From NCBI RefSeq assembly GCF_017874715.1, contig NZ_JAGGLR010000014.1, positions 62,001 through 126,000 on the forward strand: 64,000 bases of DNA. Direction: 5' to 3'. The notes beneath the pieces are model-generated. The model had not been told where the DNA came from. It ran no database searches and was given only the letters and a program-made list of their open reading frames with translations. The first letter of the stretch is position 1; each line of letters begins with the position of its first letter. Below are positions 25,733-33,341 of the stretch, in pieces. This DNA comes from Streptomyces iranensis (GTDB taxonomy: Bacteria; Actinomycetota; Actinomycetes; Streptomycetales; Streptomycetaceae). Made by a program: the position numbers and the translations under genes.

Positions 25733-26947
25733 TCAGGTCCGGTCGGTGAGCACCACCGTGCAGCCGCGCAGCTCATAGCTGTCGATCCCGTCCTTGAAGC
25801 CGACCCTGGGCGGGGCCGCCATACGGATGCCGGGCAGGGCGAACAGCCGGCTGAGGAAGACATCCGTCTCCAGGAGCGCGATGGTGGCCCCGGGGCATTT
25901 GTGCGCACCGTCCCCGAACGACAGCCCCGGCGCCCCCGCGCCCGCTGCCATCGGGCGGCCCGGACACAGCCGCTCCGGTCGCTCGCCCACCGTACGGGCG
26001 TCGAGATTGGCGCGGTGCAGCAGGATGTCGACCAGCTCCCCGGCCGGGACCGTCACTTCCGCGTCCGGGTCCGCGTCCTGGCCGTCGCCGGGCAGCCGGA
26101 GCGGTGCGGTGGTACGGCGGCGGAGCCGGCCGATGACCGGTTCGAGCCGGAGGATCTCCTGGAGGACCGCGATCCGGCCGGGCTCGTCGGCGGCCCGGTA
26201 GCGTGCCAGCAGGGCGGGGTCGCCGAACAGATGCCACGCGGCCACGTTGACGAACTCCCGGGTGGTGACCATGCCCGCGGCCGCGAACGTGAGGCATTCC
26301 CCCAGGATCTCGCCGGACGAACACCCCTCGTCCAGCAGATGGGAGATCAGGTCGTCGCGCCGCCGTCGCCGCCGGGCCCGTACGGCCGGGCGGACGTCAC
26401 CCCAGTAGACCCGCAGCCAGTTGGAGTTCTGCCGCACCAGCCAGCGGATCCCGTGGAGGCTGGTCAGCCCGGGGGTCCCGAACTTCTCGGGGAAGAAGCG
26501 CTCCAGCCGCTCCCGGATCCCGGGCCGGCTCTCCGTCAGGCCGATCACGGCGCTGGCCACCTCGATGGCCAGGTGGAAACTCAAGTCGGCGAGGTGGCCC
26601 CGGCCGGTCTTCCGGACGGTGTCGAGCTGTGTCTCCGCCACCTCGACCATGACCTCGCGGTAGTGCTCGTCGACCCGGCGCGGGGTGAAGAACCGGGCGG
26701 TCTGCCGCCGGTCCTCGCGGTGTTCCGGACCGTCCCGGTAGAGCACCGGACGCCGGAACCGGGACGGCAGCTTCTCCACCGTCTCGACGCCGAGTCCGGC
26801 CTGCACGGTGGCCGTGGCGCGCAGCACGGCGCGGGCCTCCTCGTAGCCGGACACCTGCCAGACCCCGTCGGGCCCCCGCCGCACCGGGCAGCCGTCTCCG
26901 CCCGTTCCCCGGCCGACCCTGCGCTCCCCGTAGTGGTCCTCGTCCAT
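25733..26947 (-). CDS. Cytochrome P450
   Basis: 404 aa from the ATG with GGGAGG 8 nt upstream (an in-frame GTG at 26956 overlaps the ribosome site). Heme-binding FGDGAHKCPG is near the C terminus, ExxR is present as EILR, and the I-helix segment AAAGMVTTRE is somewhat divergent. The N-terminal part is short. There is no ferredoxin next to it. It is divergent from an MmyB-type regulator and SDR, which may control it. The substrate is unknown. Confidence 0.92.
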   Translation of the reverse strand: MDEDHYGERRVGRGTGGDGCPVRRGPDGVWQVSGYEEARAVLRATATVQAGLGVETVEKLPSRFRRPVLYRDGPEHREDRRQTARFFTPRRVDEHYREVMVEVAETQLDTVRKTGRGHLADLSFHLAIEVASAVIGLTESRPGIRERLERFFPEKFGTPGLTSLHGIRWLVRQNSNWLRVYWGDVRPAVRARRRRRRDDLISHLLDEGCSSGEILGECLTFAAAGMVTTREFVNVAAWHLFGDPALLARYRAADEPGRIAVLQEILRLEPVIGRLRRRTTAPLRLPGDGQDADPDAEVTVPAGELVDILLHRANLDARTVGERPERLCPGRPMAAGAGAPGLSFGDGAHKCPGATIALLETDVFLSRLFALPGIRMAAPPRVGFKDGIDSYELRGCTVVLTDRT

Positions 26948-27033
26948 GGGCGGCACCTCCCGGCCCAGACTAGGAGTAGCGCGGCCACCTTACGAGGCCC
27001 TGACCGTGCTTTCCCGGGTCTACGCTCGCATTC

Positions 27034-27909
27034 ATGGACAGCGAGAACCCTCTGGGGCGCTTTCTGCGCGCCCGCCGTGAACGGGTGCGGCCCGAGGACG
27101 TGGACATCCTGCCCGCGGGCCGGCGCCGGGTGGCGGGGTTGCGCCGGGAGGAGGTCGCGCTGCTGGCCGGGGTCAGCACCGACTACTACGTACGGCTGGA
27201 GCAGGGCCGGGAGCGGCATCCCTCGGCGCAGGTGGTCGAGGCGCTGGCGCGGGCGCTGGTGCTGGAGGAGGACGCGGTCGCCCATCTGCACCGGCTGTCC
27301 CGTCCGGCCCCCGGCCGGCGCCGCCCGGCCGCGCGGCGGGAGCGGGTGAGCCCGACCCTGCTGCGGATGATGGAGGGCTGGCCGCGGACCCCGGCCGTGG
27401 TCCTGGGCCGCTGTCTGACCGTACTGGCCCACAACACCCTGGGCAGGGCCCTCTTCGACGGGCACACCCACAGCCGGGATCTGATGCGGCTGGTCTTCCT
27501 CGACCCGGACGCGCGGGAGTTCTACCCCGACTGGGAGCGGGTGGCGGTCAACACCGTCGCCGGGCTTCGCGCGGCGGCCGGAATCGACGCCGAGGACCCC
27601 GAACTGATCGCCGTCGTCGGCGAGCTGTCGCTGAAGAGCGAGACGTTCCGGCGGCTGTGGGCCCGCCATGACATCCGCCAGAAGACCCATGAGACCAAGC
27701 GCTTCCGGCACCGCCTGGTCGGTGAGCTGACGCTGGACTACGAGGCACTGACCGTGAACAGCGCCCCCGGTCAGCAGCTCATCGTCTACCAGGCCGAGCC
27801 GGGCAGCCCGTCCGAGCAGGCGCTGGCCCTGCTGGGCAGCCTCACCGCCGAGGTGGTGGAGGCGCCCCACGACCCCATGAGCACCACGACGAAGGACATA
27901 TCCGCATGA
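27034..27909 (+). CDS. MmyB-type XRE regulator
   Basis: 291 aa. N-terminal XRE HTH (about 5-85) with the family motif RRVAGLRREEVALLAGVSTD and YYVRLEQGRE. The C-terminal MmyB-like ligand domain (about 110-280) includes NTLGRALF, RLVFLDPDAREFYPDWE and ALTVNSAPGQQLIVYQAEPG. In this family the C-terminal domain binds fatty-acid-like ligands, and the gene typically sits beside a short-chain dehydrogenase, as it does here (4-bp ATGA overlap). Divergent from the P450 at 26947. Confidence 0.92.
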   Translation: MDSENPLGRFLRARRERVRPEDVDILPAGRRRVAGLRREEVALLAGVSTDYYVRLEQGRERHPSAQVVEALARALVLEEDAVAHLHRLSRPAPGRRRPAARRERVSPTLLRMMEGWPRTPAVVLGRCLTVLAHNTLGRALFDGHTHSRDLMRLVFLDPDAREFYPDWERVAVNTVAGLRAAAGIDAEDPELIAVVGELSLKSETFRRLWARHDIRQKTHETKRFRHRLVGELTLDYEALTVNSAPGQQLIVYQAEPGSPSEQALALLGSLTAEVVEAPHDPMSTTTKDISA

Positions 27910-28760
27910 CCGTCAATGACTCGCCCGTCTGGTTCATCACCGGCTGTTCCACCGGACTGGGCCGGGCCCTGGCCGGCGCCGTCCTCGGCCACGGCCACCG
28001 CGCGGTGGTCACCGCCCGCGACCCCCGGCAGGTGGCCGACGTCGTCGCCGGTCACGGGGACCGCGCGCTGGCCCTGGCGCTCGACGTCACCGACAAGGAC
28101 CGGGTGGCGGAGGCGGTGAAGGAGGCGGAAACCGCCTTCGGCCGCATCGACGTACTCGTGAACAACGCGGGCTACGGCTATCTCGCCGCGCTCGAGGAGG
28201 GCGAGGACGAGGAGGTCAGGGCCCTGTTCGACACCAATGTCTTCGGTCTGGTGGACGTCACCCGCGCGGTGCTGCCGGGCATGCGCGCCCGCCGCGCCGG
28301 CCACATCGTGAACATCTCCTCCCTCGGCGGCCTGGCCGCCTTCGGCGCCACCGGCTACTACCACGCCACCAAGTTCGCCGTGGAGGGCCTGTCCGAATCG
28401 CTCGCCGCCGAGGTGGCCCCGCTGGGCATCAAGGTGACGATCGTCGAACCGGCCGCCTTCCGCACCAACTGGTCCGGCCCCTCCATGCGCCAGTCCGCCA
28501 CCACCATCGACGACTACGCCGGGACCGCGGGCGCACGGCGCGCCGGCACCCTCGCCACCTACGGCCACCAGCCCGGCGACCCGGTCCGCGCGAGCGAGGC
28601 CATCATCGGCGCGGTGGAGGCGGCGGAACCCCCGCTGCGGCTGCTGCTGGGCAAGGCCGCCTACGACATCGCCCAGGCCCGGCTGGACTCCCTCAGGGCC
28701 ACGTTCGACACCTGGCGCGAGGTGACCCTCGGAGCGGACTACCCCGTGGCCACGTCCTAG
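27906..28760 (+). CDS. SDR-family oxidoreductase coupled to MmyB regulator
   Basis: 284 aa short-chain dehydrogenase: TGCSTGLG cofactor motif, NNAGYG, catalytic Y-H-A-T-K. The ATG overlaps the regulator stop by 4 bp, so the two are made together and the SDR is the probable main target of the regulator. Substrate not predictable. Followed by a long repeat-filled intergenic block. Confidence 0.9.
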   Translation: MTVNDSPVWFITGCSTGLGRALAGAVLGHGHRAVVTARDPRQVADVVAGHGDRALALALDVTDKDRVAEAVKEAETAFGRIDVLVNNAGYGYLAALEEGEDEEVRALFDTNVFGLVDVTRAVLPGMRARRAGHIVNISSLGGLAAFGATGYYHATKFAVEGLSESLAAEVAPLGIKVTIVEPAAFRTNWSGPSMRQSATTIDDYAGTAGARRAGTLATYGHQPGDPVRASEAIIGAVEAAEPPLRLLLGKAAYDIAQARLDSLRATFDTWREVTLGADYPVATS

Positions 28761-28823
28761 GGTGTCCGGCGGTACGCGTACGCCTGCGGCGGCCTGTTCC
28801 CCTCCCCGCCCCTTCCCACAACT

Positions 28824-29073
28824 GGGGCTGCGCCCCAGACCCCGGATCGGGGCTGCGCCCCAGGCCCCGGATCGGGGCTGCGCCCCAGGCCCCGGATGGG
28901 GGCTGCGCCCCAGGCCCCGGATGGGGGCTGCGCCTCTGGCCCTGGATGGGGGCTGTGTCCCTGGTCCCGGATCGGGGCTGCGCCTCTGGCCCTGGATGGG
29001 GGCTGTGTCCCTGGTCCCGGATGGGGGCTGCGCCTCTGGCCCTGGATGGGGGCTGTGTCCCTGGTCCCGGATC
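28824..29073. repeat. Ten tandem 25-bp repeats, GGGGCTG-type minisatellite
   Basis: Ten head-to-tail 25-bp units starting GGGGCTG and ending CGGAT(C/G) or TGGATG. Units 1-4 keep the palindrome GGGGC-TGC-GCCCC. Units 5-10 alternate between two diverged forms (GCGCCTCTGGCCCT and TGTCCCTGGTCCC), so the right part is three copies of a 50-bp higher-order unit. The block is open in several frames only because of its composition; I see no gene in it. Confidence 0.9.
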
Positions 29074-29229
29074 GGGGGTGCGTTCCTTCCTGCGGCATCG
29101 GTATGCGGCTCCGCCGCGTCTCGGGGCTCCGCCCCTTAACTCCGGGGTCCAGGGGCGGAGCCCCTGGTATCGGGAAGGGGCGGGGAGGGGAACAGGGAAC
29201 AGCCCGCGCTCCTCAGCCCCGCCGGGCCC
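29074..29229. repeat. Intergenic repeat remainder with two hairpins
   Basis: Non-coding. Contains GGGGC-TCC-GCCCC (29123-29135) and a perfect 8-bp stem with 3-nt loop, CCAGGGGC-GGA-GCCCCTGG (29149-29167), followed by the GAAGGGGCGGGGAGGGG phrase also seen near 21880. Together with the minisatellite it separates the convergent SDR and small membrane protein genes and may terminate both. Confidence 0.55.
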
Positions 29230-29583
29230 TCAGCGTCCCCGCGCCCGGCGGCCCCAGCGGCGCAGCAGCCCCCGCCGGGCCCGGGGCGGTCGCGATCCGG
29301 CGGACCGGCGGCCCGCCGCGCCCGCCGCGCCCGCCAGGGTGTGGCCCGGCGTCCACTGACCGTCGGGGGACAGGATCGGTGCCTTGCGCTCCGCCTGCGC
29401 CCGGATCTCCTGGTGGGAGTCGTACGCGGTCACCCGGAACGCCTCGTCGTGGGAGGCCAGAGCCGCCCGCAGGGCCGCCCCGGTGGCACCACGGCGCCGG
29501 GCGAGGGACGCCACCCAGCCGAGGAAGCCCATGAGCGCGGCGAGCACACCGGTGACGATCAGATACGGCAGTAAATCACTCAT
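29230..29583 (-). CDS. Small membrane protein with a TTA codon, coupled to sigma factor
   Basis: 117 aa. One N-terminal membrane segment (LIVTGVLAALMGFLGWVASL), then a polar region with HDEAFRVTAYDSHQE and an Arg-rich tail. The ATG overlaps the end of the sigma factor gene by 8 bp, so translation is coupled. Codon 4 is TTA (29572-29574), so synthesis should need the bldA tRNA. I do not recognise a family. Its coupling to an ECF sigma gene suggests a membrane partner, but it has no zinc-anti-sigma motif. Confidence 0.65.
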   Translation of the reverse strand: MSDLLPYLIVTGVLAALMGFLGWVASLARRRGATGAALRAALASHDEAFRVTAYDSHQEIRAQAERKAPILSPDGQWTPGHTLAGAAGAAGRRSAGSRPPRARRGLLRRWGRRARGR

Positions 29584-30523
29584 GGGCCGAGGCTACGTGA
29601 GGCCCTACGTCGTCCAGGAGGCCAAGTTCCAGACGGCTCAGCCGCGCGGGGTCGGCGATCACCTCGTACGCGGCGATCCTCCCGTCCTCGACGGTGACGG
29701 TCAGGGCGAGGAGCAGCCGGCCGTGCGGGGCCACGACCACCCCTACGGACCCATTCACCAGCGCGGGCTCCGCGAACCGCGCCCTCGGCGCGAAACCGGC
29801 GGTCTCCTTCGCCACCGCCCGCGCACCGCGGGCCACCGTGGGCATCCCCTCGGGCAGGGCGGCGCGGTCGGCACGCCGGACGACATCCGGGTCCAGCACC
29901 GCGAGCAGCGCCTCCATGTCCCCGCCGCGGGCGGCGGCGAGGAAGGCGTCGACGGTGCGCCGCTGCCGGTCCAGCTCGGCGCGGGGCACCGCCGCGATGC
30001 CCCGCACCTTCTGGCGGGCGCGGCTGGCCAGCTTCTTCGCGGCGACCGGTGAGCGCTCCACGATGGGCGCGATCCGGTCGAACGGCACCGCGAACACATC
30101 GTGCAGCACAAAGGCGATCCGCTCGGCCGGGCCCAGCGTGTCCAGCACCACGAGCAGCGCCCTGCCGACCGAGTCGGCCAGCACCGCCTCGTCCTCCGGA
30201 CCGCCGCCGTCCCCGGTCTCCCGGGCCATCTCGGGCAGCTCCTGGCCGACCGGCTCCTCCCGGCGCGCGGTGCGGGAGCGCAGCATGTCCAGGCAGATGC
30301 GGGAGATCACCGTCCGCAGCCAGCCGGACAGGTTCCCGACCGCCTCGGCGTCCGCGCGGCTGAGCCGCAGCCATGTCTCCTGCACGGCGTCGTCCGCCTC
30401 GCTGAGCGAGCCGAGCATCCGGTAGGCGACCGCCCGCAGCCGGCCGCGGTGGGTCTCGAACCGCTCCGCCAGCCCGTCCTGCGGGTGCCGGCGCTGTCCG
30501 TTCCCTGGTTTCCGCCCGTCCAT
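29576..30523 (-). CDS. ECF RNA polymerase sigma factor, SigJ/ECF41-like
   Basis: 315 aa. Sigma region 2 (YRMLGSLSEADDAVQETWLR) and region 4 (FVLHDVFAVPFDRIAPIVE) are followed by a C-terminal SnoaL-like extension of about 120 residues ending IADPARLSRLEL, which corresponds to the NPDKL-type end of ECF41 sigma factors. In that group the extension, not a separate anti-sigma factor, controls activity. It is divergent from the OYE-family gene at 30611, which is the probable target, and is followed by the TTA-containing membrane protein. An AAAGGTGA ribosome site supports the ATG. Confidence 0.9.
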   Translation of the reverse strand: MDGRKPGNGQRRHPQDGLAERFETHRGRLRAVAYRMLGSLSEADDAVQETWLRLSRADAEAVGNLSGWLRTVISRICLDMLRSRTARREEPVGQELPEMARETGDGGGPEDEAVLADSVGRALLVVLDTLGPAERIAFVLHDVFAVPFDRIAPIVERSPVAAKKLASRARQKVRGIAAVPRAELDRQRRTVDAFLAAARGGDMEALLAVLDPDVVRRADRAALPEGMPTVARGARAVAKETAGFAPRARFAEPALVNGSVGVVVAPHGRLLLALTVTVEDGRIAAYEVIADPARLSRLELGLLDDVGPHVASAHE

Positions 30524-30547
30524 CGGTCACCTTTCCCCGCCGCGCTC

Positions 30548-30574
30548 CGTCACTTCCCCAGACGTAACCACGAC
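30548..30574 (+). promoter_or_regulatory. Candidate ECF41-type promoter for the OYE gene
   Basis: CGTCA, an 18-bp spacer, then CGAC. This differs by one base in each box from the TGTCA / CGTC pattern reported for ECF41 sigma factors. It lies 36 bp before the OYE start and next to the ECF gene. Confidence 0.4.
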
Positions 30575-30610
30575 GTATCCCATGCGGCAGAGGTGACGAG
30601 GAGAGACACC

Positions 30611-31738
30611 ATGACCACCACCTGTTCGACCGTCCTGGACCAGCCGCTGCTGCGCCCCGCGGAGCTGGGGGACCTCCAGCTGCCCAACCGGGTGGTGATG
30701 GCGCCCATGACCCGGGCACGGGCCACGGGCGAGGGGCTGGTCCCGAACGGTATGCACACGGACTACTACGGTCAGCGGGCCGGGGCCGGGCTGATCATCA
30801 CCGAGGGGACCTGGGTGAGCGAGCGGGCCATCGGCTTCCCGAACGTCCCCGGCGTCTACAGCGAGGAGCAGATCAGCGGGTGGCGCCGGGTCACCGACGC
30901 CGTCCACGCCCTCGGCGGCCGGATCGTGCTGCAGCTGTGGCACACGGGCGCCGCCTCGCACCCCGACCACCTCGGGGGCGCCCTTCCGGCCGGCCCGTCG
31001 GCGGTCGACCCCCGGGAGCGGACCTACACCCCCGGCGGGCCCAAGGCCACGGTCACCCCACGGGAGATGACGATCAGCGAGATCCGGAACACGGTCGCGG
31101 AGTACCGCACGGCCGCGGTGAACGCCCGCCGCGCCGGTTTCGACGGTGTCGAGGTGCACGCCCTGGGCCCGTTCCTGATCCCGCAGTTCCTCAATCCACG
31201 GCTGAACCGCCGCCGCGACGCCTACGGCGGCGACCGGGCAGGACGGCGGCGACTGCTGATGGAGATCGTCGACGCGGCGGCCACGGCCTGGGACGGCCGC
31301 CGGGTGGGCGTGCGCCTGTCGCCGTACTGGACCGCCGAGCGGTTCACCGCCGACGAGCGGACGCTCGCCGACTACGACGCGCTGGTGGCGGAGCTGTGCG
31401 ACCACCCCCTGGCCTATCTGCATCTGCGGGGACCGGCCCCCGCCGCGCCCGGCGCCGCCCCGGACCACGACGCCTTCGCCCGCTACCGCCGCCTCTTCGA
31501 CGGCCCGCTGATCGCCAACCACGGCTTCGGCCGGGAGACCGGCAACGCGGTGATCGGGGCCGGGCTCGCGGACGCCGTCTCCTACGCCACCCACTTCGTG
31601 GCCAACCCCGACCTCGTGGCCCGGTTCGCCCTGGACCGCGAGCTGGCGGCGGGCGACCCGGGTACGTACTACACCGGCGGGGCGGGCGGCTATGTCGACT
31701 ATCCGGCGAGCCGCTGGAACGACGGCGTCAGGCGTTGA
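30611..31738 (+). CDS. OYE-family FMN oxidoreductase (NemA-like) with altered active site
   Basis: 375 aa TIM-barrel flavoprotein. N-terminal LGDLQLPNRVVMAPMTRAR and the LQLWHTGAASHP segment are typical of old-yellow-enzyme alkene reductases. The catalytic segment is GVEVHALGPFLIPQFLNP, whereas the family normally has H-x-x-N (or H) followed by G-Y-L. Here the second polar residue is Gly and the proton-donor Tyr is Phe. Activity may therefore differ from ordinary alkene reduction. RBS GAGGAG is upstream. Divergent from the ECF sigma gene. Its last codons lie in a 29-bp tandem duplication. Confidence 0.88.
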   Translation: MTTTCSTVLDQPLLRPAELGDLQLPNRVVMAPMTRARATGEGLVPNGMHTDYYGQRAGAGLIITEGTWVSERAIGFPNVPGVYSEEQISGWRRVTDAVHALGGRIVLQLWHTGAASHPDHLGGALPAGPSAVDPRERTYTPGGPKATVTPREMTISEIRNTVAEYRTAAVNARRAGFDGVEVHALGPFLIPQFLNPRLNRRRDAYGGDRAGRRRLLMEIVDAAATAWDGRRVGVRLSPYWTAERFTADERTLADYDALVAELCDHPLAYLHLRGPAPAAPGAAPDHDAFARYRRLFDGPLIANHGFGRETGNAVIGAGLADAVSYATHFVANPDLVARFALDRELAAGDPGTYYTGGAGGYVDYPASRWNDGVRR

Positions 31739-31806
31739 GGGGCGCCCGCAACGGCGTCAGGCGTTGAGGGGTGCCCGCAACGGCGTCATGCGTTGAGGGC
31801 GCCCGC
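31722..31806. repeat. 29-bp tandem repeat at the convergent OYE/uppP ends
   Basis: Two nearly identical 29-bp copies (31722-31750 and 31751-31779, one change) and a third, slightly shorter copy to about 31806. Each carries ACGGCGTCA(G/T)GCGTTGAGG. The OYE stop lies in copy 1 and the uppP stop in copy 3, so the 3' end of uppP appears to have been duplicated into the intergenic gap. Confidence 0.8.
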
Positions 31807-32622
31807 GCCGAGCAGCCCGAACAGCGCCACGCCGATCACGATCCGGTAGATCACGAAGGCGTTGAACGAATGCTTGGCGACGAACTTCAGCAGCCAGGCG
31901 ATGGACGCGTAGGCCACCGCGAAGGACACCAACGTGCCCACCGCGAGCGGCATCGTGCCCACGCCACCGCCCATGGCGTCCTTGAGCTCGTAGAGCCCCG
32001 CGCCGGTCAGCGAGGGAATGCCCAGGAAGAACGAGAGCCGGGTGGCGGCCACCCGGTCCAGGTCGAGCATGAGGCCGGTGGCCATCGTGGCGCCCGAGCG
32101 GGAGAAGCCGGGGAAGAGCAGCGCGAGGATCTGCGAGGAGCCGACCAGCATCGCGTCCTTGACGCTGGTGTCGTCCTCCCCGCGCTTGTGGCGGCCCATC
32201 CGGTCGGCCAGCCACATCAGCCCGCTGCCCACGATCAGCGAGGCCGCCACCACCCACAGGGAGGCGAGCGGGCCCTCGATCAGCGGCTTGGCCGCCAGGC
32301 CCACGACCACGATCGGGATCGTGGCGTAGATGACCCACCACGCGAACTTGTAGTCGTGGTGGTACCGCTCCTCGCGGTTGACCAGCCCCCGAGCCCACGC
32401 GGTGGCGAAGCGGCGGATGTCACGGAAGAAGTACAGCAGGACGGCGGCGATGGCGCCGACCTGGATCACCGCGGTGAAGGCCACGACGGACTTGTCGTCC
32501 ACCGGGATGTCCATCAGCCCCTCAGTGATCTTGAGATGGCCGGTGGACGAGACCGGGAGGAATTCCGTGACCCCCTCCACGACGCCGAGAACGACGGCCT
32601 GTCCGATGTTGATCGCGCTCAC
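31786..32622 (-). CDS. uppP: Undecaprenyl-diphosphatase UppP (BacA)
   Basis: 278 aa, GTG start, about eight membrane segments. Signature motifs: VVLGVVEGVTEFLPVSSTGH near the N terminus and the second half-site PGFSRSGATMATGL. The enzyme dephosphorylates undecaprenyl diphosphate outside the membrane, recycling the lipid carrier of wall synthesis; extra copies confer bacitracin tolerance. It stands alone here, with no wall-synthesis neighbours. Confidence 0.96.
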   Translation of the reverse strand: MSAINIGQAVVLGVVEGVTEFLPVSSTGHLKITEGLMDIPVDDKSVVAFTAVIQVGAIAAVLLYFFRDIRRFATAWARGLVNREERYHHDYKFAWWVIYATIPIVVVGLAAKPLIEGPLASLWVVAASLIVGSGLMWLADRMGRHKRGEDDTSVKDAMLVGSSQILALLFPGFSRSGATMATGLMLDLDRVAATRLSFFLGIPSLTGAGLYELKDAMGGGVGTMPLAVGTLVSFAVAYASIAWLLKFVAKHSFNAFVIYRIVIGVALFGLLGAGALNA

Positions 32623-32778
32623 GTGGTCCGTCCCGCCGGTGTCTTCCCGTGATCAGTTGTCCACGGGACGGTAGACGATGAATCGGGACGATGGCCAATC
32701 AGCGAACGGCCCGCCGAGATCGGGCATCGCCGCGGCCCGTGCCCGTACGGAGCAGGGGCACGGACCGCCGCGGGAGGG

Positions 32779-33180
32779 TCAGGCGGCCGGGCCGGAGCCG
32801 CTGAGCAGGCTCCGTACGCCGTTGGCCGAGAGGGTGACGGCCTCCGGGGCGCCCGCGTCGATGGTCAGCGAGAGCTCCTCGGAGGGCCATCCCTGGGCCA
32901 GCGCGCCCAGCGGCACCAGGTGGTACCGCTCGATCTGGGGCAGGGCCTGGTGCATCCGGGCCGGAGTGGTGAAGACCGGTACCAGCTGCGCTCCGTCCTC
33001 CTGCTGGAACACGGGCAGGGTCACGGCCTGCGGGTCCGCCTCCTCTCCGGTCTCGGCGGAGGGGAGGAGGACCTCACTGTTGGCAAGGGTGTTCAGCGCC
33101 GACTCGTCCGCCCGGTCGGCCGCCAGCTCGCCTAGGGCCTGCTGGGTGGCGGAGACGTTTTCATCGGAAGGGCTGGTCAT
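32779..33180 (-). CDS. SseB-family protein
   Basis: 133 aa acidic protein. It matches the SseB N-terminal domain pattern: LNTLANSEVLLPSA, VTLPVFQQEDGAQLVPVFTT and HLVPLGALAQGWPSEELSLT. Function in Streptomyces is unknown. The frame extends upstream into glpK but the conserved protein begins near 33180; an ATG at 33192 is an alternative. It lies 161 bp downstream of glpK on the same strand. Confidence 0.7.
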   Translation of the reverse strand: MTSPSDENVSATQQALGELAADRADESALNTLANSEVLLPSAETGEEADPQAVTLPVFQQEDGAQLVPVFTTPARMHQALPQIERYHLVPLGALAQGWPSEELSLTIDAGAPEAVTLSANGVRSLLSGSGPAA

Positions 33181-33341
33181 GATTCCGTCCATGGATCGGG
33201 TTTTTGGGTCTTCGTGGGTTTCTGGGTCCCAGAGCGGCTCGAGTGAACAGCCGCGGCTGGCTCGAATACCCCGCCTCAGGGAACTCACACGTCCCGTTCC
33301 GCCTCGATTCCCGCGCAGATCGTGGAGGAATATGCCCCGGA

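Noticed and set aside
28824..29073. CRISPR array
   Set aside because: Units are directly adjacent with no unique spacers and no cas genes are nearby.
28762..29534. Rightward open frames through the 25-bp repeat block
   Set aside because: They translate only the tandem repeat (Gly/Ala/Pro-rich units) and lack a ribosome site; the repeat is better seen as non-coding.
30527..31594. Leftward open frame of 355 codons opposite the OYE gene
   Set aside because: Antisense shadow with biased composition; the rightward product has clear OYE-family motifs.
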